Of a stretch of DNA of 64,000 nucleotides, positions 55,682-63,806 are shown piece by piece. A program made the translations under genes and the position numbers. Source of the DNA: Anaerolineales bacterium (GTDB lineage Bacteria; Chloroflexota; Anaerolineae; Anaerolineales; UBA4823); contig PQAL01000033.1 in NCBI GenBank assembly GCA_003105035.1, positions 203,613-267,612 on the forward strand, read 5' to 3'. A model generated the notes under the pieces. That model had not been told where the DNA came from. It was given only the letters and a program-made list of their open reading frames with translations, and made no database searches. Within the stretch, counting starts at the first letter, position 1. The number at the start of each line of letters is the position of its first letter.

Positions 55682-56054
55682 AGGTGCATGTCGGTTGAAA
55701 TTGGTTGCAATATCTCAACACAATATGGCAATTGTGGATTCAAAATGCTAGATTAGCATCAATTTCGTCACAGTTTTGTATAAATAAGCACCACATGCTG
55801 GGAGTGGATATTATCGATAACCAATAAATACCTGATCGCATGACAGTGGATTAATTGATTTTCCCCCATTAGACAGGACTGCAGGCTGCCTTCCCTTGAA
55901 GTTAATTAGTAATACAGGTGCTCAGCATTCATAATAAATCGATGCAGATGAGCTGTTATTCAGTGGATTCAGAAGACATATTGGAGAAATATAGCGCCAT
56001 ATTTTGGATTCTGTGGACTACAGAATACCATATATAAGCTAAAGACAACCAGTT

Positions 56055-56095
56055 CTAGGACTTCGGATCAGACGGTTGTGGGTTCGATCCGTCGA
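56055..56095 (+). pseudogene. Degenerate 3' part of a tRNA-Arg(TCG)-like gene
   Basis: CTTCGGA (56061-56067) looks like an anticodon loop with TCG, followed by a variable region and GTGGGTTCGATC (T-arm with loop TTCGATC). The stems no longer pair properly and no acceptor or D-arm is visible, so it is a fragment. A 19-base part (56062-56080) recurs at 58031-58049 with one change. Fragments like this are left when integrative elements use a tRNA gene as att site. Confidence 0.45.
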
Positions 56096-56230
56096 AGAAC
56101 ACGACAGGTAACCCCGCCGGAGGCGCCTAAATATAGGGTTATATGCTCACTTTTCCCCCACATGTAGCCATGTTGGGGAAACTGAGCGAATATTTTAGCG
56201 CCATTATTAAACTCAAGAAATGGTCAATGT

Positions 56231-56265
56231 GAAAAAAACCGGTCTCCAGAATTTTCAGGAGACCG
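56231..56265 (-). terminator. Terminator of the integrase relic
   Basis: On the minus strand CGGTCTCC / GGAGACCG (56240-56247 with 56258-56265) is followed by GGTTTTTTT. It lies 30 bases beyond the stop codon of the relic at 56295. Confidence 0.75.
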
Positions 56266-56294
56266 ATTATGATCGATTTGATTTAGTAGTCTGC

Positions 56295-56431
56295 TTATGC
56301 TTTAAGTGATTTTAGATCGATCGGGATCGGAGTGAGAATTTCATCCATCAGGCGAGCTGCTCCCTCCTGGGTCCCAGGAATATAGTGAGCATAAGCAGCT
56401 ATTCGGATCGCCAGAGAGTGACCCAGCATCC
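56295..56431 (-). pseudogene. Truncated tyrosine integrase, C-terminal remnant
   Basis: The minus strand encodes MLGHSLAIRIAAYAHYIPG and then TQEGAARLMDEILTPIPIDL up to a stop at 56295. LGHS plus the Tyr of AAYAH is the end of a phage integrase catalytic domain (compare LGHS...DTYSH in the intact integrase at 20151). Everything upstream of LGHS is missing; the frame breaks in a C/T-run (56431-56445). Its terminator is preserved. Confidence 0.85.
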
Positions 56432-56633
56432 CCCCCAAAAAAACAAGAAGATCGTCTTATATATCAGACGAGGGAAGTTATTAGAGGGGCGCTTATCAGC
56501 TGTCGTGTCTCTACGGAAGGATTAATGGTAAATATTTGGAGCTCGAATAAATAATCCCGCATCTTTTCCTTTACGATTGAACCGGTAGACGGTGGTTAAA
56601 GTAAAATGAGTAAAAAAAGGAATCGAGATCATT

Positions 56634-57653
56634 GTGCTTAAGTTAGGCTCCATCTCACTATTCTTGATAGCTTTGGTAATTGTAGGCTGCCAAGCCAATC
56701 CAATTACACCGATTCAAACTCAAACCAAAACAACTACTGCAACTCAAAATCCCTCTCCGATAGCCACCGAAACTCCGACAAACCCGTCTGCAACCGCGAC
56801 GTCCACTAAAATTCCACCCTCGCCGACCCTCAGCTTTACCAGGACGCCAATCCCGGCCACATCCACGCCGACTCCTAGTCCTACCCCCCAGCTTACGACG
56901 CGTAGCCAGGACGACAAGATCATGGTTCTCGTACCCGCGGGCGAGTTCGTGATGGGCAGCCCAGCTGGTGAGGGGGGCGACGATGAAGTCCCGCAGCACA
57001 AGGTCACCCTGGATGGCTACTGGATCGACCGAACGGAGGTGACCAACGCGCAGTTCCGCTCTTTTGTTGAGGCGACCGGCTACAGGATGCCGACGACCTG
57101 CGATTGGGGAGATCCTACGTATGCCGATGCAGCTAAAACGAATCATCCGGTAGTGTGTGTGAGCCGGGATGACGCCCAGGCGTACTGCGAGTGGGCTGGG
57201 GCGCGCCTACCGACCGAGGCTGAGTGGGAGAAGGCAGCGCGGGGAACCGATCGAAATCCTTACCCGTGGGGAATCGGTTTCGACGGGACCCGGCTCAATT
57301 ACTGTGACATCAACTGTGAAGGTGAACAAAGAGACCCGACGTACAACGATGGTTACGCCCAGACAGCCCCAGTGGGTAGCTACCTGACAGGCGTCAGCCC
57401 ATATGGAGCACTAGACATGGCGGGTAACGTGTGGGAGTGGGTGAGCGACTGGTACAACTTCTACTACTATGCCAGGTCGCCTGAGAGCAACCCACAGGGA
57501 CCTAATTCAGGCCAGTATGGAGTGCTTCGAGGTGGCTCTTGGTGGGGCTTTTTCACCAATGCGCGCACAGGCTTCCGTGCCAATTTGGAACCAGATAAAC
57601 GCGAGTCAATCATAGGGTTTCGCTGTGTAGTTCCGTTCACGTCTTCTCCTTAG
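56634..57653 (+). CDS. FGE-sulfatase-domain (SUMF1-like) lipoprotein
   Basis: A 339-residue lipoprotein with GTG start and lipobox VIVGC. A Thr/Pro/Ser-rich linker (about 20-90) leads to a formylglycine-generating-enzyme fold: MVLVPAGEFVMGSP, YWIDRTEVTNAQFRSFVEATG, RLPTEAEWEKAARG, DMAGNVWEWVSDWY and VLRGGSWWGFF ... GFRCV. True FGE enzymes have paired Cys in the segment after RGGSW; here the segment has none, so oxidation of sulfatase Cys is unlikely. It is more probably a binding or scaffold version, as is common for this fold on bacterial surfaces. Confidence 0.88.
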   Translation: MLKLGSISLFLIALVIVGCQANPITPIQTQTKTTTATQNPSPIATETPTNPSATATSTKIPPSPTLSFTRTPIPATSTPTPSPTPQLTTRSQDDKIMVLVPAGEFVMGSPAGEGGDDEVPQHKVTLDGYWIDRTEVTNAQFRSFVEATGYRMPTTCDWGDPTYADAAKTNHPVVCVSRDDAQAYCEWAGARLPTEAEWEKAARGTDRNPYPWGIGFDGTRLNYCDINCEGEQRDPTYNDGYAQTAPVGSYLTGVSPYGALDMAGNVWEWVSDWYNFYYYARSPESNPQGPNSGQYGVLRGGSWWGFFTNARTGFRANLEPDKRESIIGFRCVVPFTSSP

Positions 57654-57735
57654 ATCTGCTTGCCGATATTGACCTTAGGTGGGATGCATTGAGGGAAGCA
57701 CTTGCCAAGGTGTAAATTGATTGAGTAAAAATCGG

Positions 57736-57774
57736 ACCGGCTTTCAGAAAATTGACCTGGAGGCCGGTTTTTTT
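57736..57774 (+). terminator. Rho-independent terminator of the FGE-like gene
   Basis: ACCGGCTTTCAG (57736-57747) pairs with CTGGAGGCCGGT (57757-57768), with two G-T pairs, followed by a run of T. Confidence 0.85.
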
Positions 57775-58030
57775 AATCATCAATGTGCACTAAAATTAGG
57801 TTGCTCATTTAAAATTCAAGCGATTGGCGAGTGAATAGAATCTATTAATTGTGCCAGATAATCCTGATCGGTCAGCTTTACATTTTGCCAAGCGCTTAGA
57901 TCTACCTGGATTCTGGCATAGTTAAGGAAGGGCTGAGCGGGTGATCAAGCCGTAACTACTCACAAGGACCCCCTCCGCCCAAAATTCGGGCAGGTGACCC
58001 CAGCCACGACGATCGGAGAAATCCCATTCC

Positions 58031-58049
58031 TTCGGATCGGACGGTTGTG
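58031..58049 (+). repeat. Second tRNA-Arg-like fragment
   Basis: TTCGGATCGGACGGTTGTG, identical to 56062-56080 except one base. The flanks differ, so only the anticodon/variable part is shared. Confidence 0.5.
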
Positions 58050-58147
58050 CTTCGCCCGATTATTCATTGGAGGGAGGTTTGAATCCGCTAAGTACTCAAG
58101 TTTACAGAAACGCCTCAATCATAGTACATTGCGGATTAAATTGTGGG

Positions 58148-58168
58148 TCGCCTCTCCTTGCTTCGTAC
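58148..58168. repeat. 21-bp direct repeat, copy 2
   Basis: TCGCCTCTCCTTGCTTCGTAC, identical to 55661-55681. Confidence 0.75.
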
Positions 58169-58316
58169 TGTATGCAGTTTGAGTGCAATTTGGGTGCAAT
58201 TATTGTGCAACAGTACGGTGATAACGGACTCTCTGGACTACCTTACCCCCATATATAGCGGTATATAGTACTTCAAGCCACCATATATAGGCAGCGGACA
58301 TACTGGACATCCCTCC

Positions 58317-58345
58317 CTCCTCCCTTCCAGGGAGGGTGTGTTTAA
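58317..58345. repeat. Copy 2 of dispersed CCCTTCC-GGGAGGG repeat
   Basis: CTCCTCCCTTCCAGGGAGGG followed by TGTGTTTAA. Same core as 20081-20118 and 62171-62200; lies in the integrase-relic region. Confidence 0.7.
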
Positions 58346-58479
58346 TAACTACTCGAAATATAGCAATCGTTTTCGCACGTCATTGTTATTCGTGCTAGTC
58401 TGTTATTCGCGTAATTACACCGTAAACGAGCTTTCCTTATCTTTGAGGATTTTTGAAGCGCGTCTCTCTTCATGGTGTA

Positions 58480-60690
58480 TTACGGCTCACTCTGGACTTC
58501 CCACAAAATCACAGTCCCGTCATAGGAACTGGAGGCTAACAACTCTCCGGAGGGCGAAAAAGCCAGGTCTGTCACGTAATCCCCATGACCATAGAGAATT
58601 TTCAAGAGAGTGCCATCCGCGGTACGCCACAGGCGCACGGTGTGATCGTAGGAGCCGGTGGCTAGGGTATCGCCATCTTTCGAGAAGGCCATCCTCATGA
58701 CCCCTGCCAGCTCAAGCTGGTACAACCGCTCGCCATCCGCGACGCGCCAAAGCTCCGCCTGCCCTAGATCCATGCCGTCTTCATTTTTGGACACGGTGGC
58801 CAGGGACTGCCCGTCGGGCGAGAAAACTACTTGCGAGAATCCATGAGTCCATTCGATGCCGTTAATCGAAAGCACGCGCTTGCCCCCCGGCACTTTCCAG
58901 AGCTGGATGGCAGTATCCGGATACCCGAAAATCGCCGCCAAGGCCTTGCCATCGGGTGAAAACGCCAGGTCCTGCACTTCTCCCTGGTAACCTTCCAGCT
59001 CACGGATGAGCGTCTCGTTCCCCAGGTCCCAGAGTCGAAGATACCCTTCCAGGTACCCGATTGCCAACATCTTCCCATCTGGCGAAAAAGAAACGCTGGC
59101 AGGGACGTATGGCGGTGCTCCTTTCCCCAAGACGATTTCCAGGCTCGTCAATCGCTCCCCGTCTTTCACGCCCCAGAAGCTGCCCTGCGCCCACAGCAGC
59201 TGCCCATCCGGGCTAAAGGACACCTTTGCACCACCATACCCTTGATTATATGGATCTTCGATCGTCTTTTCCAGCTGGCCATCATCAGTCCCCCACAAGC
59301 GGGCAGTTAAATGCGGATTGCTGCTGGTCGCCGCCAGGGTCTTTCCATCCGGCGAAAAGGCAACGCCATCTACACTGGTACCATATGCCTCGAATGTTGC
59401 CACTCTAGCAGCGTTGTTGGGGTCGAAAATGTGAATGGCATCGGCTGTCCAGATCAGCAAAGTCCCTTCGTTGGGCGCGTAGGCCAGCTCGAGCGGAGCT
59501 TGTATATCTACCACGGTTTGTTTACCATCTGGGAGCAGCCAGATCATGGCTTGTGGCGCGCCGAGGCTGCCGGCTGGTCCGCGACCCACAATTGCCAGGG
59601 AGTGGCCATCCGGGGCAAATTGCAGGCTGGATACTGATATAAAGCTGCCCTCCAGAGTTAGTAAAAATTTCCCGCTGGAAACATCATACAGCCTGATTTG
59701 ATCCCGGTCGAGCAGTACCAGGGTCTGCCCATCCGTCGAAAATGCGGCTGATTTTCCGCTGAAAGCTTGTAATACCTTATTCTTTACTAAATCGACCAGG
59801 CGCACTGCGCCGGCATTCTCGATTGCCAGGGTCCCGTCGGGTGAAAAGCTCGCTCGCTCTCCTTCCCACTGTTTTAAGAGACTCCCGTCCTCGGTGTTAT
59901 AAGTGTAAATGAGACGATCATCAATAACGGCCAACGGCATGGTGGCGAGCACGCTCCCATCCCGGGAAAATTCCAACGCAGATCCCAGGACTGAAAAGCG
60001 TTCTCCGCCATCTGCAACGCTCCAGAGCTGTACATTACCAGGATATAAGCTCACTGCCAGGCTCTGCCCATCCGGCGAAAAGGCCAGGTCATTCACGCTC
60101 GTCTCCCAGCCTATCGATTTTTCCCACATGACCGTCTCCTGTTCGAGATCGAAAAGGTAGATGCTCTGCTGCATGTTCTCCTCCTGGACGCCACCGCTCG
60201 CGGAGAAGGTTACCGCACGCAGGCTGACAGCCAGGTAGCGTTTGTCAGCAGACAAAACTACCAAGTGTGGAGAGGCAGGCACAACAGTGAACCCCTCTTC
60301 AGGGGAAGGGGTGATGGCGGTAAGCTTGCGCAGCGTGCGCGCCTCGTAAAGGTCGACGCCAAGTGTGGTGGGGATGACCAGCAGCTCCCCGTCCATCGAG
60401 TAGAACGGCGTCCCATCGACCATCCCCTGCCCCAACCGCTCGAATTGAATTATCTCAGCTGCATTCTGCAGAGTGATTGTTCCATTGGCTATCTCTGTAG
60501 GAACCGCTGTGGCACTGGGTGTGGGCGTATCAAGAGCTACCTTTGAAGGCAGTGGGGTGATGGTGCTGGCGGGCGTGTACCGTGCAGTGGGGTTGGACGA
60601 TTGCGCAGGCTGTGAGCTGCAGCTGGCGAGCACCACTGAAATTGTGATCACAACCAGAGTTCGAAAGATGGTCTTCGTCAGAGCCTCCAT
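58480..60690 (-). CDS. WD40-repeat lipoprotein
   Basis: A 736-residue exported lipoprotein (lipobox VLASC, Cys24) with a Ser/Thr/Pro linker and then about 13-14 WD40-type blades from residue 90 to the end, each with LAFSPDGQSLA-like strands (VNDLAFSPDGQSLAV, VDGVAFSPDGKTLAA, VQDLAFSPDGKALAA, VTDLAFSPSGELLAS) and several closing in VRLWR or VILWE. This predicts two propellers acting as a protein-binding platform outside the cell. AGGAGG before the ATG at 60690 fixes the start. No enzymatic motif. Confidence 0.9.
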   Translation of the reverse strand: MEALTKTIFRTLVVITISVVLASCSSQPAQSSNPTARYTPASTITPLPSKVALDTPTPSATAVPTEIANGTITLQNAAEIIQFERLGQGMVDGTPFYSMDGELLVIPTTLGVDLYEARTLRKLTAITPSPEEGFTVVPASPHLVVLSADKRYLAVSLRAVTFSASGGVQEENMQQSIYLFDLEQETVMWEKSIGWETSVNDLAFSPDGQSLAVSLYPGNVQLWSVADGGERFSVLGSALEFSRDGSVLATMPLAVIDDRLIYTYNTEDGSLLKQWEGERASFSPDGTLAIENAGAVRLVDLVKNKVLQAFSGKSAAFSTDGQTLVLLDRDQIRLYDVSSGKFLLTLEGSFISVSSLQFAPDGHSLAIVGRGPAGSLGAPQAMIWLLPDGKQTVVDIQAPLELAYAPNEGTLLIWTADAIHIFDPNNAARVATFEAYGTSVDGVAFSPDGKTLAATSSNPHLTARLWGTDDGQLEKTIEDPYNQGYGGAKVSFSPDGQLLWAQGSFWGVKDGERLTSLEIVLGKGAPPYVPASVSFSPDGKMLAIGYLEGYLRLWDLGNETLIRELEGYQGEVQDLAFSPDGKALAAIFGYPDTAIQLWKVPGGKRVLSINGIEWTHGFSQVVFSPDGQSLATVSKNEDGMDLGQAELWRVADGERLYQLELAGVMRMAFSKDGDTLATGSYDHTVRLWRTADGTLLKILYGHGDYVTDLAFSPSGELLASSSYDGTVILWEVQSEP

Positions 60691-60807
60691 AATTTATCCT
60701 CCTCCAAACAGCCTGCGCGAATCAGGTGCGGTGGGGCACCCGGCTCGCACAAGGTTCCAGATCCAACCGCTGATCATAGCGATTGTGCGTGGACATTGGG
60801 TCTGGTT

Positions 60808-61500
60808 CTACGGCCTTTCGGTAGGAGGTGGGCAATCGGGGCATAGGTTGGTTTCTGGGCGGAAGTTGAAGGACTGGATTAGTGTGTTATACAGCGCCTC
60901 GGCCTGTGTGTGCACATCTGGCGAGCCCTCCATCGGCATGATCGTCAGGTGATACAGGCGGTCGTTATGCAAGACGACCACCTGGCGGTTGATATCCTGT
61001 CCGGTGAGGCCATCCAGCATGATCGCCTGCTCTTGATCAATTTCCAGAGAGGCGCGCTTAACCTCCAAACTAGGGACGCTATAATCTGCAATGAGTTGGT
61101 CTGCGGCTTGCTCGACGGTCCTGCCGTTTGAAGGCTCGACATGGATGAATAAACTGGGGTCTAATGAGTTCAATACCGAGCGTTTCATCAACATAATATC
61201 CATATCGCTTGAAAAAACGATATCATACCCAACCGGGTACTGCAAACAATATCCCTGGATATCGTTTATCAAGAGCCGCGTCTCATCGGAATTTCGGAAG
61301 CAAATGGCTTCAATTTTATCAATTACCTCGGCCTGAGTGACCACTGCAGTAGCCATCGGGCTAGCCGGAGCCGGGGCGTCAGTCGGAACCGAGGTGTTAG
61401 TTGGAGCCGAAGTGATGGTTGGTTGTTCTGAGCTGGCTGCTTGAGTGCAGGCTGATAGTGCCAGAATGGCAAAAAATAGAATGAAATGTTTGATCTTCAT
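60808..61500 (-). CDS. Hypothetical lipoprotein
   Basis: A 230-residue lipoprotein: signal peptide with lipobox LALSAC (Cys18), a short Thr/Pro/Ala linker, then a domain of about 180 residues (FRNSDETRLLINDIQGYCLQYP, IHVEPSNGRTVEQAADQLIA, RQVVVLHNDRLYHLTIMP) resembling PsbP/Mog1-like or other small alpha-beta folds. No firm family. Ends in CPDCPPP. Same strand as the WD40 gene and 120 bases upstream of it, perhaps co-transcribed. Confidence 0.7.
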   Translation of the reverse strand: MKIKHFILFFAILALSACTQAASSEQPTITSAPTNTSVPTDAPAPASPMATAVVTQAEVIDKIEAICFRNSDETRLLINDIQGYCLQYPVGYDIVFSSDMDIMLMKRSVLNSLDPSLFIHVEPSNGRTVEQAADQLIADYSVPSLEVKRASLEIDQEQAIMLDGLTGQDINRQVVVLHNDRLYHLTIMPMEGSPDVHTQAEALYNTLIQSFNFRPETNLCPDCPPPTERP

Positions 61501-61579
61501 GGCATTCTCCTCTTATTGTCTATCTCTAATTTGAACGGTTGAGTTGGCTCTCATCCATCAGCGCATTTCCTGGGTATAT

Positions 61580-61680
61580 CTATGCATTATTCTCCACGAC
61601 GAAAGCATTCAACATATCCTTGATTGAAATAATACCGATTAAGTGGTTGCCGGCAGCTACGGGTAGCTGCTGAGCACACT
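61580..61680 (-). pseudogene. CBS-domain protein remnant
   Basis: The minus strand encodes QQLPVAAGNHLIGIISIKDM followed by LNAFVVENNA and a stop at 61580-61582, the second half of a CBS domain. The frame breaks in the A7/T7 run at 61679-61686 and no start is present, so the gene is decayed. Confidence 0.65.
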
Positions 61681-62170
61681 TTTTTTAAGCGAGCGGTGAT
61701 ACCCATGAATCTGATGATGAGAAGCCTCTTTGTTCCTTCGCATCATATCCTGCTGAAGCCTTGCTACAACGATAAAGGTTCCTGCCATAACGATCTATTG
61801 GTATGAACCGAGTTTCGGTGTAATTCCCGATTATATACCGGCCTTGAGGACAGGCATGGTTCCCAGCATATTAGTTATTGGCTGATATGTGTCAGACTAA
61901 ATTATTAGACGTGAAAATTACCTTTTTGTTCCATGATTATTATCGGATAATTCAAATGTGTTGAACATTTTGACAAACCTCGCCCAATGTCAATAATGAC
62001 TTCATGGAAAGACAACATGTATGACCTGATCCAACGGGTCGCCTTTCTTTGTATGATATGCAGTGCCCTTCGGGAACAATTCGGGAACAGATAGCCTGAA
62101 ATATCCTGGCGAATCATTGACTAAATCGACGTACTAGATGGCTATATTTGCCTGATTCGGGTACAAGATT

Positions 62171-62200
62171 TTCCCTTCCGGGGAGGGTGTGTTTAAGGGA
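62171..62200. repeat. Copy 3 of dispersed CCCTTCC-GGGAGGG repeat
   Basis: TTCCCTTCCGGGGAGGGTGT followed by GTTTAAGGGA. Closest in sequence to copy 1. Confidence 0.7.
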
Positions 62201-62389
62201 ATGGAATACCACCCAGAACGTAGTAGATTTATTTTGGTTTCTATGGGTCTATCTGATTTACACCCAGATAGAATTTTCTATATATGCGATTAAACAAGGC
62301 ACGACCCAGATATTGATGGTTTATGAGAGGGGAAACTCCTTTTCAAAAACTTAGTATCCAGCCTTACTCAGTATTAGTCACCTTGCTTG

Positions 62390-62558
62390 CGTGAATAAAC
62401 CTCCCCGCTTCGAAGCCCCATCGTTAATTGACCCTCCACCTGGTTGCCCGTTTGCCAACCGCTGCCCTCAGGCGAGTGATCCATGCCGCAGCAGCATACC
62501 AGATCTGATCTATCTGGATGCCGGCCATTGGGTGCAGTGTTTTTTGTTTCACAAGTAA
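62390..62558 (+). pseudogene. C-terminal remnant of an oligopeptide/dipeptide ABC transporter ATPase
   Basis: The plus strand reads PPPGCPFANRCPQASDPC followed by a short spacer and GHWVQCFLFHK, then a stop at 62556-62558. This is the Cys-rich tail of OppD/OppF-type ATPases (PxGCxFxxRCPxAxxxC ... GHxxxC). No Walker motifs precede it and an in-frame stop lies about 45 bases upstream, so only the 3' end of a gene survives. Confidence 0.8.
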
Positions 62559-62712
62559 AATAAACAACATTTACGATTAATGACAGGCAATGATGACCTG
62601 GTGGGTTGACAGGTACACCCTCCAGGGATTTCTGGGGTTATAGCAAGCAGAAATCCAATTGGCATTCTGTTCTTTGGATCCAACATCACACCCTGGCACG
62701 CAATGGGGATAT

Positions 62713-62790
62713 ATGACCAAACCAACACGATGGATCCTTGTCACCTTCGATCGCGATAAAAACCGCTTGAGAACGTGGAGTTCACTGTGA
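62713..62790 (+). CDS. Possible 25-residue leader peptide overlapping the SDR gene
   Basis: ATG at 62713 with GGGGAT just upstream encodes MTKPTRWILVTFDRDKNRLR plus five residues and ends in TGA at 62788-62790, overlapping the SDR start GTG (62787) as GTGA, the classic coupling arrangement. No homology recognised. Confidence 0.4.
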   Translation: MTKPTRWILVTFDRDKNRLRTWSSL

Positions 62791-63806
62791 GTGACCGGCT
62801 GCTTATAACAGGAGCTTCAGGGCTGGTTGGGGCGAACCTTGTCCGTGCACTATTAGCGCAGGGCAGGAATGTACGTGCCTTGATCCATCATGATCACCGA
62901 GCTCTGGATGGTTTAGATGTGGAAACCATTTCCGCAGACGTGCGTGACCAGGCATCTCTGGAGCGTGCAATGGCTGGGATTGAGGTAGTCTATCATCTGG
63001 CTGGGTCAATCTCTTTGGAGATGGATAGTGGGTCGGAGATGATGGAGATCAATACCATTGGCACTCGCCTTGTGGTGAATGCGTGCATGAAATGCGGCGT
63101 GCAGCGCCTGATACACTTCAGCACGATAGACGCTTTAAAAAAGGATAGCCTGGGTACACCCGTGGACGAGGAACAACCGCTAATCGATGCAGATCTCACT
63201 GATGATGAGTTAGCACGCATCCCGCCCTATGATTTATCGAAGGCGCGGGCCGAGCGCGAGGTGCTGGCAGGGATTGGGCGTGGATTGGACGCAGTGATTG
63301 TGCGACCCACCGCTATGCTTGGGCCATATGATTTTAAGCCCTCACTTATCGGACAAGCATTGCTGCAATTGGCTAACGGGAAGATACCTGCCCTGGTTAA
63401 AGCTGGTTTCGATTGGGTCGATGTGCGCGATGTAGTGGCGGGAGTTATGCGGGCTGAACGAGACGCTCCAGCGGGGTCATCTTACATGCTGGGTGGAAAT
63501 TGGCACACCCTCAGAGAGGTGGCAGTGATGGCAGCAGCTTTCTCACAGCGAAGCGCGCCGCGACTCACCGTGCCTTTCTGGCTGGCAGATTTATTCGCCC
63601 CGGTGATGTTAAAGCTGGCAAGCTTTAATAACACACATCCGATTTATACCCGCGTCACCCTCGAAGCCCTGCGCGGTGATCGGCATGTAAGTTCAGCCCG
63701 GGCTGAACGCGAGCTGGGTTACACAGCTCGTCGATTATCTGAGACGGTGCGGGATACGCTCACCTGGTTCCAGGAACAGGGCTACTTGCGAGGAGGTACA
63801 CCTTGA
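62787..63806 (+). CDS. NAD-dependent epimerase/3-beta-hydroxysteroid dehydrogenase-like SDR
   Basis: A 339-residue extended short-chain dehydrogenase. The Rossmann motif is GASGLVGANLV near the start, HLAG at about 75, STID at about 113, and the catalytic Tyr-x-x-x-Lys is PYDLSKARAE near 150. Start is the GTG at 62787, with GGAG six bases upstream; a GTG at 62775 lacks a proper SD. The next gene, of the steroid 5-alpha-reductase family, overlaps its stop, so the pair may act on a steroid-, terpenoid- or polyprenol-like substrate. Other epimerase/reductase roles cannot be excluded. Confidence 0.88.
   Translation: MSDRLLITGASGLVGANLVRALLAQGRNVRALIHHDHRALDGLDVETISADVRDQASLERAMAGIEVVYHLAGSISLEMDSGSEMMEINTIGTRLVVNACMKCGVQRLIHFSTIDALKKDSLGTPVDEEQPLIDADLTDDELARIPPYDLSKARAEREVLAGIGRGLDAVIVRPTAMLGPYDFKPSLIGQALLQLANGKIPALVKAGFDWVDVRDVVAGVMRAERDAPAGSSYMLGGNWHTLREVAVMAAAFSQRSAPRLTVPFWLADLFAPVMLKLASFNNTHPIYTRVTLEALRGDRHVSSARAERELGYTARRLSETVRDTLTWFQEQGYLRGGTP

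Larger units (their letters stand above)
55498..56230. other. Gene-poor decayed integration region
   Basis: About 730 bases without an intact gene. It includes TCGCCTCTCCTTGCTTCGTAC (55661-55681), repeated at 58148-58168, and a tRNA-Arg-like fragment at 56055-56095. The minus strand around 55.6 kb shows short open stretches (e.g. VRSKERR) also found at 58.1 kb, perhaps tails of decayed integrase genes. Confidence 0.5.
57654..58479. other. Gene-poor region with relics and repeats
   Basis: About 825 bases without an intact gene. Holds the terminator at 57736-57774, a 42-codon minus-strand open stretch ending at 57816 (FLNYARIQVDLSAWQNVKL...), the second tRNA-like fragment (58031-58049), the second 21-bp repeat (58148-58168), a minus-strand stretch LHNNCTQI (about 58185-58210) resembling LHSNCTQL near the end of the intact integrase, and repeat copy 2 (58317-58345). 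Confidence 0.5.
61501..62712. other. Gene-poor region with gene relics
   Basis: About 1.2 kb without an intact gene. It holds the CBS-domain relic, repeat copy 3 and the transporter-ATPase relic listed separately. The remainder (61700-62160) shows only short open stretches on the minus strand with no recognised motif. Confidence 0.55.

Noticed and set aside
56658-57146. 162-codon open frame antisense to the FGE-like gene
   Set aside because: Arg/Gly-rich mirror of a GC-rich linker; no SD or domain. The plus-strand gene has clear domain motifs.
20081-62200. Whole 20-58 kb interval as one genomic island bounded by the palindromic repeat
   Set aside because: Possible, but the catabolic regulon shows no sign of foreign origin and the repeat may be dispersed, so it is kept only as a hypothesis in the findings.
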